48,697 nt of DNA from NCBI GenBank assembly GCA_900752905.1, contig CAADWX010000008.1, forward strand, positions 1 to 48,697, read 5' to 3'. The stretch is from Bacilli bacterium. Its GTDB lineage: Bacteria; Bacillota_I; Bacilli_A; RF39; UBA660. Below are positions 17,914-25,599 of this stretch, piece after piece (the stretch's first letter is position 1; every line of letters begins with the position of its first letter). The notes beneath the pieces were generated by a model, which was not told the origin of the DNA, did no database searches, and saw only the letters and a list, made by a program, of their open reading frames with translations. A program made the position numbers and the translations under genes.

Positions 17914-17966
17914 ATGTATTATATAATAATTTATAGATAAATACAATACTAAAAGGAGCTAAAAAT

Positions 17967-18482
17967 ATGAAAAATAAAAAGGGATTTACTTTAGTAGAAG
18001 TATTAGTGGTTTCTATTTTTATTATAACAACCCTTGTTTTTTTATTTACACAATTTATAAATTTAAAGAAGAGCTATGATAACATTTTAGTTTATAATAC
18101 TGTTGATGGATTATATGGTACAAAAAATATAAATGATTATCTTAATACTTCAAATTTAATGATGAAAGATATTATTAATACAGTTGATGTGAATGACTAT
18201 ATAGATATATCAGATTGTAGTAAATCACCTCTTATATATGTATATGAAAACTTTTGCAATAGTCTATACAATTCATTAGATGTAAAAAAAGTTATTGTTA
18301 CACATGAAGATTTAGTTGAGTTTAAAAAAGTATTGAAAAATAATAATGATTATTCTAATAATTTAAAACAATATATTAATAAGACAACAGTTAAAGGATT
18401 TGAAAATTCTTATCGCTTGATTGTTGAGTATAATAACAATAATGTTTCGTCGATAATTATGGAGGTAAGGAGTAATGAATAG
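17967..18482 (+). CDS. Prepilin-like minor pilin (type IV pilin N-terminus)
   Basis: Pseudopilin or minor pilin of 171 residues. The leader MKNKKG is cut by prepilin peptidase after G6; the mature protein starts with FTLVEVLVVS, with the conserved Glu at position +5 (E11) and one hydrophobic helix to about residue 30. The remainder has no recognisable globular domain; three Cys lie at about 80-100. It overlaps the next gene by eight bases. The peptidase that would process it is encoded at 40.1-40.8 kb. ComGD/ComGF-like roles are possible, but the major pilin (ComGC type) is not in this window. AAAGGAGC precedes the ATG. Confidence 0.85.
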   Translation: MKNKKGFTLVEVLVVSIFIITTLVFLFTQFINLKKSYDNILVYNTVDGLYGTKNINDYLNTSNLMMKDIINTVDVNDYIDISDCSKSPLIYVYENFCNSLYNSLDVKKVIVTHEDLVEFKKVLKNNNDYSNNLKQYINKTTVKGFENSYRLIVEYNNNNVSSIIMEVRSNE

Positions 18483-18966
18483 AAAAGGGTTTACTGTAGT
18501 AGAATTTATTGTTTCTTTTTGCTTGGCATCAACAATTTCTTTTCTACTTTTTGAAATTATTATTAATTTTAAAGATTTATATATTAAAGGCAATATTGAA
18601 ACTGCTTTTGAAACGAAAAAATCTAATATACTTAAATTAATAAATAGCGATCTTCTCACAAAAGAGGTATATGAAATAAAATCATGTGGTGAAGATTGTG
18701 TTGAATTTGTTTTTTCAGATAATATTACTAAAAAATTAGAAATCAAAAAAAATATAATTAAGTATGATAATTATTCTATAAAGATGATTAATGGCACTAC
18801 TATAGGTAAAATTGAAACTTCTAATTTGCATTCAACTACAACTGATAATCAAATTAATTCATTATTTAAAGTTAATATACCTATTAAAAATAAACTATCT
18901 GATAAAAAATTTGATATAAGCTTTGTTTATTTATATGACAATTCTTCTGTGACTGTTACTTACTAA
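18475..18966 (+). CDS. Prepilin-like minor pilin, second gene
   Basis: Second pseudopilin, 163 residues. Its leader is MNRKG, cleaved after G5, followed by FTVVEFIVS with Glu at +5 (E10) and a hydrophobic helix to about residue 27. The C-terminal part is beta-rich and unrecognised; two Cys (about 65 and 69, CGEDC) could form a disulfide. The start lies in the last codons of the first prepilin gene, behind AAGGAG, so translation is coupled. Cleavage and helix motifs make the class firm; the exact counterpart (ComGD, ComGF, ComGG or other) is unclear. Confidence 0.83.
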   Translation: MNRKGFTVVEFIVSFCLASTISFLLFEIIINFKDLYIKGNIETAFETKKSNILKLINSDLLTKEVYEIKSCGEDCVEFVFSDNITKKLEIKKNIIKYDNYSIKMINGTTIGKIETSNLHSTTTDNQINSLFKVNIPIKNKLSDKKFDISFVYLYDNSSVTVTY

Positions 18967-18974
18967 ATCTTATG

Positions 18975-18997
18975 GAATACAAATAGTATTCTTTTTT
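18975..18997 (+). terminator. Terminator after the minor pilins
   Basis: GAATAC/GTATTC 6-bp stem with a 5-base loop followed by TTTTTT. It lies just beyond the second prepilin stop and touches the end of the convergent ylbJ gene. Confidence 0.7.
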
Positions 18998-19919
18998 AAT
19001 AGAATAAATCATATAAGAAAAAAACAATTAGTCCTGATATAAAACTATGGATTATTCTTACAAATAAATAGTTTTTATATTTTATGCTCAAATCATTTAT
19101 TATACTAAATGTTTGAAGATGTATACTTAATCCTCCAAAAGATAAAATCATTGTTATAAATGTACATTTAAGTTTTAAAGAAATATTTAATAAACTTATA
19201 TGTCTTATTCCTTGTGTCATTTCAGTTAAAGAGAATATTAATGTTTTAATTGGAAGATTCAAATTAAAGTTTATATCTATTAATGTTGTTATAATTAAGA
19301 AGAATGTAACTGTTCCGAGTATTAGTAATAAAGTATTAATTGCATTTAAAATTGATTTTGATATACTTGTTCCTAAAGACACTGATTCATGTGAAAAGCT
19401 ATTATCTGTATTGGTGCTAGGATTATAATTTCTTAAAAATAATCCTATTATAAAATTAACTATGTAGTGAGAAAATATTATAATAAAACATAAATTTTTA
19501 TTGTTAAGAAATGATAATGATATTGTACCAATTATAAACATAGGATTTGCAAAATGAGAAAATAATATTATTTTTTCTGCATTGTATTTATTTATAATTT
19601 TTTTATCATATAACTCTTTGATATATTTTGCACTACTAGGAAAACCTGAAAAAATACTCATTATAAATATAAATACTGATGGAGAATTAATATTGAAAAT
19701 TTTATTTATTAATTTAATTCTTGATTTAGAGATTATTTCTATTATTCCTAAATCAATTAATATACTTGAAAAAACAAACATTGGAAATAGAGCAGGAAAT
19801 AAACTGCTTTTCCATATATTAAAAGACGTTGAAACACTTGCCATTATAGAATTAGAATTAGTCAATATTTCAAAAATAAAAATTAATATTAGAATTATAT
19901 ATATATAATTTTTTTTCAT
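18996..19919 (-). CDS. ylbJ: Sporulation integral membrane protein YlbJ
   Basis: Polytopic membrane protein of the nucleoside-recognition (Gate) superfamily, required for spore cortex formation in Bacillus. The 307 residues are almost wholly hydrophobic with about eight helices. Typical stretches are WKSSLFPALFPMFVFSSIL near the N-terminus, SIFSGFPSSAKYI (GFPSSAK replaces the usual GYPSGAK), and FSHFANPMFIIGTIS. It is shorter than the Bacillus protein (about 408 residues). There is no strong Shine-Dalgarno before the ATG at 19919, only AAGATT, so the start is less certain than for neighbours. It probably belongs to the sporulation genes of this segment (gpr, spoIIM). Confidence 0.85.
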   Translation of the reverse strand: MKKNYIYIILILIFIFEILTNSNSIMASVSTSFNIWKSSLFPALFPMFVFSSILIDLGIIEIISKSRIKLINKIFNINSPSVFIFIMSIFSGFPSSAKYIKELYDKKIINKYNAEKIILFSHFANPMFIIGTISLSFLNNKNLCFIIIFSHYIVNFIIGLFLRNYNPSTNTDNSFSHESVSLGTSISKSILNAINTLLLILGTVTFFLIITTLIDINFNLNLPIKTLIFSLTEMTQGIRHISLLNISLKLKCTFITMILSFGGLSIHLQTFSIINDLSIKYKNYLFVRIIHSFISGLIVFFLYDLFY

Positions 19920-19938
19920 ATTTAATCTTATGTATAAT

Positions 19939-19962
19939 AAAAAAAAACATGTAAAAATGTTT
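19939..19962 (-). terminator. Terminator after the transglutaminase-like gene
   Basis: On the minus strand AAACAT and ATGTTT form a stem around a 6-base loop, followed by an uninterrupted T run. It starts in the stop codon of the upstream gene and separates it from ylbJ. Confidence 0.7.
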
Positions 19963-20878
19963 AATTTACTAATGGATAAAATGATTTATCAAATGTATGT
20001 TGTGATGAATCTAGATTTTGTAGTTCATTAGTGGTTTTTAAAAAGAAAGCATATGTTAATACATCTTCTTTAGTATTTGTAAGTGGGTCATCCCATGTTA
20101 AATCAGTATTTAGCCATTTACCATTGACGTTTATAACATTCCATACATGGTTATCATTAGAAATTTTAAAGTTATATATTCCTAAATCATAGAGTATAAT
20201 ACTCATTGCATCCGTATATCCACCACATATTGCTTTTCCATTTATAAGTGGTCCATATGCGATATTAGATTTGTTTTTATAATCTTTAATACCGTTGATT
20301 TCTGTATATTCTTTTTCTTCATCATATTTTGTGTTATTTATAATATAATCATGAATTGCTTTAATTTTATCTTTATCATTCATATTTGTTGTAATTATAC
20401 TTTTTTTTATTTCATCAATTTTATTATTTAATTCTAAAATAATTTCATTAGAATATATTTTTTCTATTGTGACATTAACTTTTCCAAAATTATTTATACT
20501 AATAGAAAAGGTTGCATATGAGTTAAAAGGATGAACATAGTTATTTATTGATGGGAGAATGTTATCATCGTTGATTATATTATTTATATCCTTTTTACAA
20601 TTTTTGTATTCTTTATCACAATAAAAAGAAAAATTATTCCAGCCACTATTTAAAATTGTATAAAATATATTAATTAAATCTTGTTTACTTTTTGGAGTAA
20701 AGTTATCAGTATTTTTAACATAAATAAAATCATAGTCAATGTAGTATTTATTTTTTTCTTCTATATTGATTTCTTTTGTATATATTTTATTTAAAATATA
20801 ATCAATTATATTGTCTTTGAAATAAAATAAAGTACCGACTATAGTAATAAATAATAGAAATTTAATAATTTTTTTCAC
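19961..20878 (-). CDS. Membrane-anchored transglutaminase-like protein
   Basis: Extracytoplasmic protein of 305 residues with one N-terminal membrane anchor (about 4-22) and a C-terminal transglutaminase-like (cysteine peptidase fold) domain. The triad is visible: Cys in KAICGGYTDAM (C218), His in NDNHVWNVI (H244) and Asp in TDLTWDDP (D259). The region between anchor and domain (about 40-160) is unrecognised. Such proteins act as peptidases or cross-linkers at the cell surface; the substrate is unknown. I prefer the GTG at 20878, seven bases after AGGTG; the ATG at 20884 lies directly on that site. An extended -10 promoter lies just upstream. Confidence 0.8.
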   Translation of the reverse strand: MKKIIKFLLFITIVGTLFYFKDNIIDYILNKIYTKEINIEEKNKYYIDYDFIYVKNTDNFTPKSKQDLINIFYTILNSGWNNFSFYCDKEYKNCKKDINNIINDDNILPSINNYVHPFNSYATFSISINNFGKVNVTIEKIYSNEIILELNNKIDEIKKSIITTNMNDKDKIKAIHDYIINNTKYDEEKEYTEINGIKDYKNKSNIAYGPLINGKAICGGYTDAMSIILYDLGIYNFKISNDNHVWNVINVNGKWLNTDLTWDDPLTNTKEDVLTYAFFLKTTNELQNLDSSQHTFDKSFYPLVN

Positions 20879-20896
20879 TAGCATCACCTAGTTTAT

Positions 20897-20905
20897 ATTA
20901 TAGCA
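20897..20905 (-). promoter_or_regulatory. Extended -10 promoter of the transglutaminase-like gene
   Basis: On the minus strand TG, one base, TATAAT, about twenty bases before the GTG start. No -35 box is clear. Confidence 0.55.
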
Positions 20906-20913
20906 AAATAGTT

Positions 20914-20947
20914 AAAAAAAAAGAAGTAAATTATAATGCATTTACTT
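20914..20947 (-). terminator. Terminator after rpsT
   Basis: On the minus strand AAGTAAAT (20947-20940) and ATTTACTT (20931-20924) form an 8-bp stem, followed by a T run (complement of the A run at 20914-20922). The rpsT stop lies inside the stem. Confidence 0.8.
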
Positions 20948-21191
20948 TTTTTGTTAATCTTGACTTATTACGAGCTACAAAATTTGGAGTAACAACTTTT
21001 GCTGAAACAGCTTTATCCATTCTTTTAATAGCTATTTTTAAATTTTCTTCTGAAGCGTTTTTGTCTTTAGCAATAATTGATTTTTCTAAATTTTTAATAG
21101 CAGTTTTCATACTTGCTTTATAAAAATTATTCACTTTATTTTTTTTATCCATTACTTTAATAGCTTTTTTTGCATTTTTTATATTTGGCAC
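20931..21191 (-). CDS. rpsT: 30S ribosomal protein S20
   Basis: Small basic helical protein that binds the 5' domain of 16S rRNA. The 86 residues match bacterial S20: PNIKNAKKAIKVMDKKNKVNN at the N-terminus, ASMKTAIKNLEKSI, and the C-terminal pattern I-K-x-x-D-K-A-V-x-A-K-V-V-T-P-N-x-V-A-R-N-K-S-R-L. The start is GTG, set by a near-perfect GGAGGTG six bases upstream. It has its own promoter and terminator and lies divergent from gpr, the same rpsT/gpr arrangement as in Bacillus. Confidence 0.96.
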   Translation of the reverse strand: MPNIKNAKKAIKVMDKKNKVNNFYKASMKTAIKNLEKSIIAKDKNASEENLKIAIKRMDKAVSAKVVTPNFVARNKSRLTKKVNAL

Positions 21192-21222
21192 AATTTCACC
21201 TCCAATGTTATCAACTTTTTAT

Positions 21223-21251
21223 ATTTTAGCAAATTTTTTTATTAAATGCAA
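21223..21251 (-). promoter_or_regulatory. SigA-type promoter of rpsT
   Basis: On the minus strand TTGCAT (21251-21246), a 17-base spacer and TAAAAT (21228-21223), with TG upstream of the -10. Confidence 0.6.
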
Positions 21252-21332
21252 CATTTCATTGGTATTATACTTTAAAAAATAGATATTAAACATAATTTTT
21301 AAATAATAGAAAATAATAATAGTGGTGATATT

Positions 21333-22334
21333 ATGCATGAAATAGATTTGAGTAGTTATGACATTAGAACTGATTTAATTGATGAAGTTATAGAAAAAGA
21401 TAAATTCGAATATAAAACTAATGATAATGTAAAAATTAACAGAGTAGAATTAAACCAAAAAGAAGCTGTTAAAATAAATAGAAAAGAAGGTAATTATGTA
21501 ACTATTAGTTTTGATGATGTAACTGATTTTAATAATTTAGAAAAGGTTAAAAATATATTTTCGATAGAATTAAAAGAAATAATGAAAAAAAATAAAATTA
21601 AAGATAAAGATAAATGCTTAATAGTTGGGCTTGGAAATATTAAATCTACACCTGATAGTTTGGGACCAAAAGTTATAAATAATATAATTGTTACAAATCA
21701 TATTTTTGAAATGGATAAACTTGATGATAACTTAAGATGTGTTTCGGCTTTTATACCTGGTGTTAAGGGCGATACAGGGATTGAAAGTGGTGAGTTAATA
21801 TTAAGTATTATAAATACTATATTACCTGATTTTATAATTGCTATAGATGCACTTGCGAGTCAATCTCTTGAAAGGTTGAATAAAACTATTCAAATAACAG
21901 ATACAGGAATTATTCCGGGCTCTGGTATAGGAAATAGTAGAAAAGAAATAAGTAAGGATACGGTGGGTAAGCCTGTTATTGCAATAGGTGTTCCAACTGT
22001 TGTTGGAGCTTCTACTATAGTTACAGATACAATTAATTTTATTTATAGAAGTTTTGAGTTTTCTAAAAAACCAATAAATAAATTAAATGTTGGAAATTTA
22101 AACTATCTTAAGTTTAATAATTCAGAAAATAATGAAAATAAAAAAAACCTACTTGGTTTAGTAGGAACTTTATCTGAAGCAGATTTAAAAAAACTAATTA
22201 ATGAGGTTTTAACTCCAATAGGCTATAATTTAATAGTAAGTCCTAAAGAAATTGACTTTTTAATAGATAAATTAGCTGATCTAATTGGTAATGGTATAAA
22301 TAGAGCACTTCATAAAAATGTAGATTTTATTTAA
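21333..22334 (+). CDS. gpr: Spore germination protease GPR
   Basis: Aspartic-type (A25) protease that degrades small acid-soluble spore proteins during germination. It is made as an inactive zymogen in the forespore. The 333 residues start with a short propeptide containing YDIRTDLIDEV, like the cleavage region of Bacillus GPR. Conserved blocks are LIVGLGNIKSTPDSLGPKV, RCVSAFIPGVKGDTGIES, FIIAIDALASQSLERLNKTIQITDTGI-type and AIGVPTVVGAST. AGTGGTGATATT precedes the ATG. A forespore promoter is expected; I could not find a convincing one in the 141-bp gap. Presence of GPR implies that SASPs exist elsewhere in the genome. Confidence 0.95.
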   Translation: MHEIDLSSYDIRTDLIDEVIEKDKFEYKTNDNVKINRVELNQKEAVKINRKEGNYVTISFDDVTDFNNLEKVKNIFSIELKEIMKKNKIKDKDKCLIVGLGNIKSTPDSLGPKVINNIIVTNHIFEMDKLDDNLRCVSAFIPGVKGDTGIESGELILSIINTILPDFIIAIDALASQSLERLNKTIQITDTGIIPGSGIGNSRKEISKDTVGKPVIAIGVPTVVGASTIVTDTINFIYRSFEFSKKPINKLNVGNLNYLKFNNSENNENKKNLLGLVGTLSEADLKKLINEVLTPIGYNLIVSPKEIDFLIDKLADLIGNGINRALHKNVDFI

Positions 22335-22442
22335 CTATATAAAAAGCATAGAAACAAAAATACTTGCAACAGATCCAATTAAAATTATTAAAGCTATTAT
22401 TCTTTGCCAATTTATATGTTTTTTTCTTTTTTTCTTTTGCAT
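22335..22442 (-). CDS. 35-residue membrane microprotein
   Basis: Short reading frame of 35 codons with a Lys/Arg-rich start (MQKKKRKK), then NWQ and one hydrophobic helix of about 20 residues. GGGTGA lies about ten bases before the ATG. Its stop codon directly abuts the gpr stop on the other strand, so no base is wasted. The pattern (basic head, single transmembrane helix, about 35 residues) is like the DUF4044 microproteins of Bacillota, but the sequence is not close enough for me to assign that family. It could have its promoter between here and spoIIM. Coding status is inferred from ribosome site, composition and packing. Confidence 0.6.
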   Translation of the reverse strand: MQKKKRKKHINWQRIIALIILIGSVASIFVSMLFI

Positions 22443-22488
22443 AAAATATTTCACCCAAAATAATTATATATCAAAATTAAAAAAAAGT

Positions 22489-22517
22489 GAATATTTGAAG
22501 TATTACTATCATATTAT
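22489..22517 (+). promoter_or_regulatory. SigE-type promoter of spoIIM
   Basis: GAATATT (22489-22495) fits the SigE -35 pattern KMATATT; after 14 bases comes CATATTAT (22510-22517), matching CATACAnT at five defined positions. In Bacillus spoIIM is SigE-dependent. The predicted start point lies next to the Shine-Dalgarno. Confidence 0.6.
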
Positions 22518-22537
22518 TTTTTGAAAGGAAGAATAAT

Positions 22538-23149
22538 ATGAAAATAGTGGACAAGGTAAAAAGAAAATATAAAAGTAATAAAATAATAATAAATTTCTTA
22601 TTAATAACAGTTTTAATAGGTGTGGTATTTGGATCAATACTTGTATTAATGTTAAATGAAAATGATAAATTAATGATAAAAGACTATATTATAGATTATT
22701 CTAATAGTTTTAATAGCAAAATTGATTTTTTTAATATATTTAAAAACTCTTTATTTTCTAATTTAATATATATTTTATTAATATGGATTTTAGGAATATC
22801 AATAATTGGAATTCCGGTAAGCATATTTATATGCTTCTTTAAAGGGTTTATTATAGGATTTTCTATGTCTTCATTTATATTTACTTATAAAATAAAAGGT
22901 GCCCTTTTGGGCTTTATGACAAATCTACCAGCTATTCTTAATTTAATAATTATAATTATTTTAGCTATATATGCTCTTAAGTTTAGTTACGTTTTAATTA
23001 ACATTTTATTAAAAAAGGCAACAATTAATTTTAGAAATATTATAAAAGTATATACTTTCGTTTTAATTATATCTATTATCTATAATTTATTAACTTCAAT
23101 AATGGAAACTTTTTTGCCTCTATTATTAAAATTTCTCGCAATTGTTTAA
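22538..23149 (+). CDS. spoIIM: Stage II sporulation protein M
   Basis: Mother-cell membrane protein of the SpoIID-SpoIIM-SpoIIP complex that drives forespore engulfment. The 203 residues (Bacillus about 214) have a basic N-terminus and five hydrophobic segments. The central LLIWILGISIIGIPVSIFICFFKGFIIGF block is the family hallmark, with its IGIP and FKGF-GF parts. GAAAGGAAG precedes the ATG. A SigE-like promoter lies directly upstream. SpoIID and SpoIIP are not in the window. Confidence 0.92.
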   Translation: MKIVDKVKRKYKSNKIIINFLLITVLIGVVFGSILVLMLNENDKLMIKDYIIDYSNSFNSKIDFFNIFKNSLFSNLIYILLIWILGISIIGIPVSIFICFFKGFIIGFSMSSFIFTYKIKGALLGFMTNLPAILNLIIIIILAIYALKFSYVLINILLKKATINFRNIIKVYTFVLIISIIYNLLTSIMETFLPLLLKFLAIV

Positions 23150-23185
23150 AAAAAATGTTATAATTTTCTTTAAAGGTGATGTAAT

Positions 23186-24292
23186 GTGAAAAAAGTTGTT
23201 GTAGGAATTAGTGGTGGGGTAGATAGTAGTGTTTCTGCATATCTATTAAAAAAACAAGGTTATGATGTAATTGGACTTTTTATGAGAAACTGGGATGCAA
23301 ATGTTAATAATGATATTATAGGAAATCCAACTCTTGGTGAGTCTATATGTCCTCAAGAACAAGATTATAATGACGCTAAAGCTGTATGTGATAAATTAGG
23401 AATAGAATTAAAAAGAGTTGATTTTATAAAAGAATATTGGGATTATGTGTTTACATATTTTTTAGATGAATTGAAACGTGGCAGAACTCCTAATCCTGAT
23501 GTAATGTGTAATAAGTATATTAAGTTTAATTTTTTTGCAAAAGAAGCTAAGAAATTAGGAGCAGATTATATTGCTACAGGACATTTCGCACGACTTGAAA
23601 ATGGTAGACTATTAAGAGGAGTAGATAAAAATAAAGATCAAACATATTTTTTATCTGAAACATCCAAAGAGCAATTAAAAAATGTATTATTTCCTGTAGG
23701 AGGATACACAAAAAGTGAAGTAAGAAATATAGCTCATGAATTAGGTCTTATAACTGCAGAAAAAAAAGATTCTACAGGTATATGTTTTATTGGGGAAAGA
23801 AATTTTTCTAAATTTTTAGAAAATTATCTTCCAAATAAAGAAGGTAATATTGTTGATATAGATTCAAACAAAACTATTGGAAAACATATTGGGCTTATGC
23901 ATTATACGATAGGACAGAGAAGGGGACTTAATATTGGTGGTACAAAAAATAGAATGTATGTAGTAGGTAAGAATCTTAATAAAAATATACTATATGTAAG
24001 CAGCAACAAAGATGAGAGTTATTTATATAGCGATTCTTGTATAGTTGATACAGTTAACTGGATTAGTGATAAAAAACCAACAAAATGTACTGCAAAATTC
24101 AGATATAGACAAGAAGATAATGATGTATATCTAGAATATAATGATGATGGTACAATCCTTGTTAAATATCCACAAAAAGTAAAGTCCGTAACGCCTGGAC
24201 AAGCATGTGTATTCTATGATGGTGAAGAATGTTTAGGTGGTAGTATAATTAAACAAGTAAATTTAAATGGCGAAAAATTATGGTATTTATAA
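23186..24292 (+). CDS. mnmA: tRNA 2-thiouridylase MnmA
   Basis: Cytoplasmic ATP-dependent enzyme that thiolates U34 of tRNA-Lys, -Glu and -Gln with sulfur passed from a cysteine desulfurase. The 368 residues show the PP-loop SGGVDSS (9-15), catalytic C108 in MCNKYIKF, the second catalytic C200 in [12 protein letters not shown], and [13 protein letters not shown]. The start is GTG, with AAAGGTGATG upstream; the ATG two bases before is out of frame. In Bacillus a desulfurase gene lies next to mnmA; none is here. Length and motifs are all normal. Confidence 0.96.
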   Translation: MKKVVVGISGGVDSSVSAYLLKKQGYDVIGLFMRNWDANVNNDIIGNPTLGESICPQEQDYNDAKAVCDKLGIELKRVDFIKEYWDYVFTYFLDELKRGRTPNPDVMCNKYIKFNFFAKEAKKLGADYIATGHFARLENGRLLRGVDKNKDQTYFLSETSKEQLKNVLFPVGGYTKSEVRNIAHELGLITAEKKDSTGICFIGERNFSKFLENYLPNKEGNIVDIDSNKTIGKHIGLMHYTIGQRRGLNIGGTKNRMYVVGKNLNKNILYVSSNKDESYLYSDSCIVDTVNWISDKKPTKCTAKFRYRQEDNDVYLEYNDDGTILVKYPQKVKSVTPGQACVFYDGEECLGGSIIKQVNLNGEKLWYL

Positions 24293-24317
24293 GGCTCTAA
24301 ATAAAGAACCTTTTCTT
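24290..24317 (+). terminator. Probable terminator after mnmA
   Basis: AAGGCTCT and AGAACCTT pair at seven of eight positions around a 6-base loop, followed by TTCTT. It is weaker than the other terminators here. Confidence 0.45.
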
Positions 24318-24326
24318 AACTTTTAC

Positions 24327-24354
24327 TTGACATTTTTATTGTGCGTGATAAAAT
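24327..24354 (+). promoter_or_regulatory. Strong SigA-type promoter of the HTH gene
   Basis: Consensus TTGACA (24327-24332), 16-base spacer, TAAAAT (24349-24354), with TG at 24346-24347. It is one of the best vegetative promoters in the window. Confidence 0.7.
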
Positions 24355-24375
24355 GAAAATAGGAGGTTTTACGAT

Positions 24376-25158
24376 ATGGAAAAACTAAATGAAGTATTAC
24401 ATGAACTTGGAATTTCAAAAGTTAAATTAGCAAAATATTTAGGTGTTTCAAGACAAATGATATATAACTATTTAGATCTAGATGATTTAAATAAATGGCC
24501 AAAAGATAAGAAAGTGTTACTTTTTAATTTGCTAGGAATTAAATCGGCAGAAGAATTAGATAATATTAAAGTTGATACTGATTATATAATGGATGTTGAA
24601 ATGAGAATTAATAATTTATTTGAAAATGGAAATTCAAAAGTAGATTCATCAACTATATGCAGTGGATTAGAAGAAAAAGAAAGAAATTTACTTTTAAATA
24701 TTGTTGATTTAATAAAAGAAGAATTAGAAGATAGTTCTGATGAAGAGGCATTTAAAAAATACACTTATCTTTATAATTTTATTCAAACTATGAATACTAA
24801 TAAAGAGTTAAAATATTTACTTGCTTATGTATCTAAAAGTGCTGGTATTGAAAAGCCAATGGAGTTTGCTTTTAACGAAGAAGAACAATTTATTTTTGAA
24901 AGTATTATGTTTACTGCAATGACTCTTTATGAAGAAAAAAGTCATAATGGTGTATCAACAAATAAGTTAGCAGAAGCTCATAAACGTTTTGTTGCAAAAG
25001 CAGAACATAAAAAAGAAGATAGATTAAGTAGAACATTAGAATTAAATTTATTAAAGGTACAAGCATTAAAGGAATTAAACTATGATTCAGTAACTCTTGA
25101 AAATGCTAGTGAAGTTTCACAAAAAATGGCTGAATTAAGTTCAAAAAAATTAAACTAA
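24376..25158 (+). CDS. HTH-domain protein with long helical C-terminus, function unknown
   Basis: Protein of 260 residues without membrane segments. Residues about 1-60 carry a helix-turn-helix: EVLHELGISKVKLAKYLGVSRQMIYNYL, which reads as a Xre/Cro-like DNA-binding domain. The remaining 200 residues are charged and mostly helical; I do not recognise a family. A long AFNEEEQFIFESIMFTAMTLYEEK stretch could form an oligomerisation helix. AGGAGG precedes the ATG and the promoter is near consensus, so expression should be high for a regulator. Such proteins could act on nucleoid organisation as well as on specific operators; nothing in the sequence decides. A 49-residue ORF follows after four bases. 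Confidence 0.7.
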   Translation: MEKLNEVLHELGISKVKLAKYLGVSRQMIYNYLDLDDLNKWPKDKKVLLFNLLGIKSAEELDNIKVDTDYIMDVEMRINNLFENGNSKVDSSTICSGLEEKERNLLLNIVDLIKEELEDSSDEEAFKKYTYLYNFIQTMNTNKELKYLLAYVSKSAGIEKPMEFAFNEEEQFIFESIMFTAMTLYEEKSHNGVSTNKLAEAHKRFVAKAEHKKEDRLSRTLELNLLKVQALKELNYDSVTLENASEVSQKMAELSSKKLN

Positions 25159-25162
25159 ATAT

Positions 25163-25312
25163 ATGAAGAATTTAAAAATATCTTTTGCAAAAGGATTACT
25201 TATTATAGCTATATTTGCTTGTGCTTTTTCATTTATAGCTATAAAAGTCATTGAGAAAATAAGTGATATAACGTGTAGCTATGATATTAGTTGTACAGAC
25301 TATAATAGATAG
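25163..25312 (+). CDS. Small membrane protein, 49 residues
   Basis: Short frame starting four bases after the HTH gene. A basic N-terminus (MKNLKISFAKG) leads into one hydrophobic helix (about 12-28), then a short tail with two Cys. There is no Shine-Dalgarno of note, so it might depend on coupling to the upstream gene. A clear terminator begins in its last codons, which supports that the transcript runs to this point. The product is unknown. Confidence 0.5.
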   Translation: MKNLKISFAKGLLIIAIFACAFSFIAIKVIEKISDITCSYDISCTDYNR

Positions 25313-25332
25313 ATAAAATCTATTATTTTTTT
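25304..25332 (+). terminator. Terminator after the 49-residue ORF
   Basis: AATAGAT and ATCTATT form a 7-bp stem around a 7-base loop, followed by ATTTTTTT. It ends the transcript of the HTH gene. Confidence 0.75.
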
Positions 25333-25390
25333 AATTTGTTAATCAAAAAAGTTACTTCCTATAATGTATATTATGTTAAATAATATTCTG

Positions 25391-25420
25391 AGAATAATAT
25401 TTATATAATTATACATACTA
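25391..25420 (+). promoter_or_regulatory. SigG-type promoter of the 45-residue gene
   Basis: AGAATA (25391-25396), 17-base spacer, CATACTA (25414-25420). The -10 is the exact SigG consensus and the -35 differs from TGAATA at one base. The predicted start point is next to the ribosome site GGGGTG, as for sigG. Confidence 0.7.
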
Positions 25421-25438
25421 ATATTGGGGTGATTAAAA

Positions 25439-25576
25439 ATGAAAAGAAATAAAAAACAAACAGTTACTAATACTAATAACAGATCAGTAAAAAGTTGTAA
25501 AAACTGTAAAGATTGTAAGTCTACCAAAAATACTATTGGTTATGACGAAGAATCAATTGAATCTGACTCAGAATAA
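25439..25576 (+). CDS. Small hydrophilic Cys-containing protein, putative forespore protein
   Basis: A 45-codon frame with a strong GGGGTG seven bases before the ATG. The product is hydrophilic: a basic Asn/Thr-rich N-terminus, three cysteines in the pattern C-K-N-C-K-D-C-K (residues 20-26), and an acidic Ser-rich end. No family is recognised. The SigG-type promoter directly upstream and a strong terminator after it argue for a single-gene transcript made in the late forespore, so it may be a small spore core or membrane-associated protein. It is not an alpha/beta SASP, since the SASP motifs are missing. The evidence for coding is the ribosome site, the promoter and the terminator. Confidence 0.65.
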   Translation: MKRNKKQTVTNTNNRSVKSCKNCKDCKSTKNTIGYDEESIESDSE

Positions 25577-25599
25577 CTTAACTGTTATTTCCCCATAAT

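Noticed and set aside
19920..19960. SigE promoter for ylbJ
   Set aside because: TATACATA is near the right place, but no KMATATT box at 13-15 bases; the region is also a terminator.
21192..21332. SigG promoter for gpr
   Set aside because: A CATAATT occurs at 21291-21297, but no -35 box stands at the right distance.
25339..25527. Minus-strand frame with hydrophobic stretch
   Set aside because: It lies across the SigG promoter and the 45-residue gene, which have better ribosome site, promoter and terminator.
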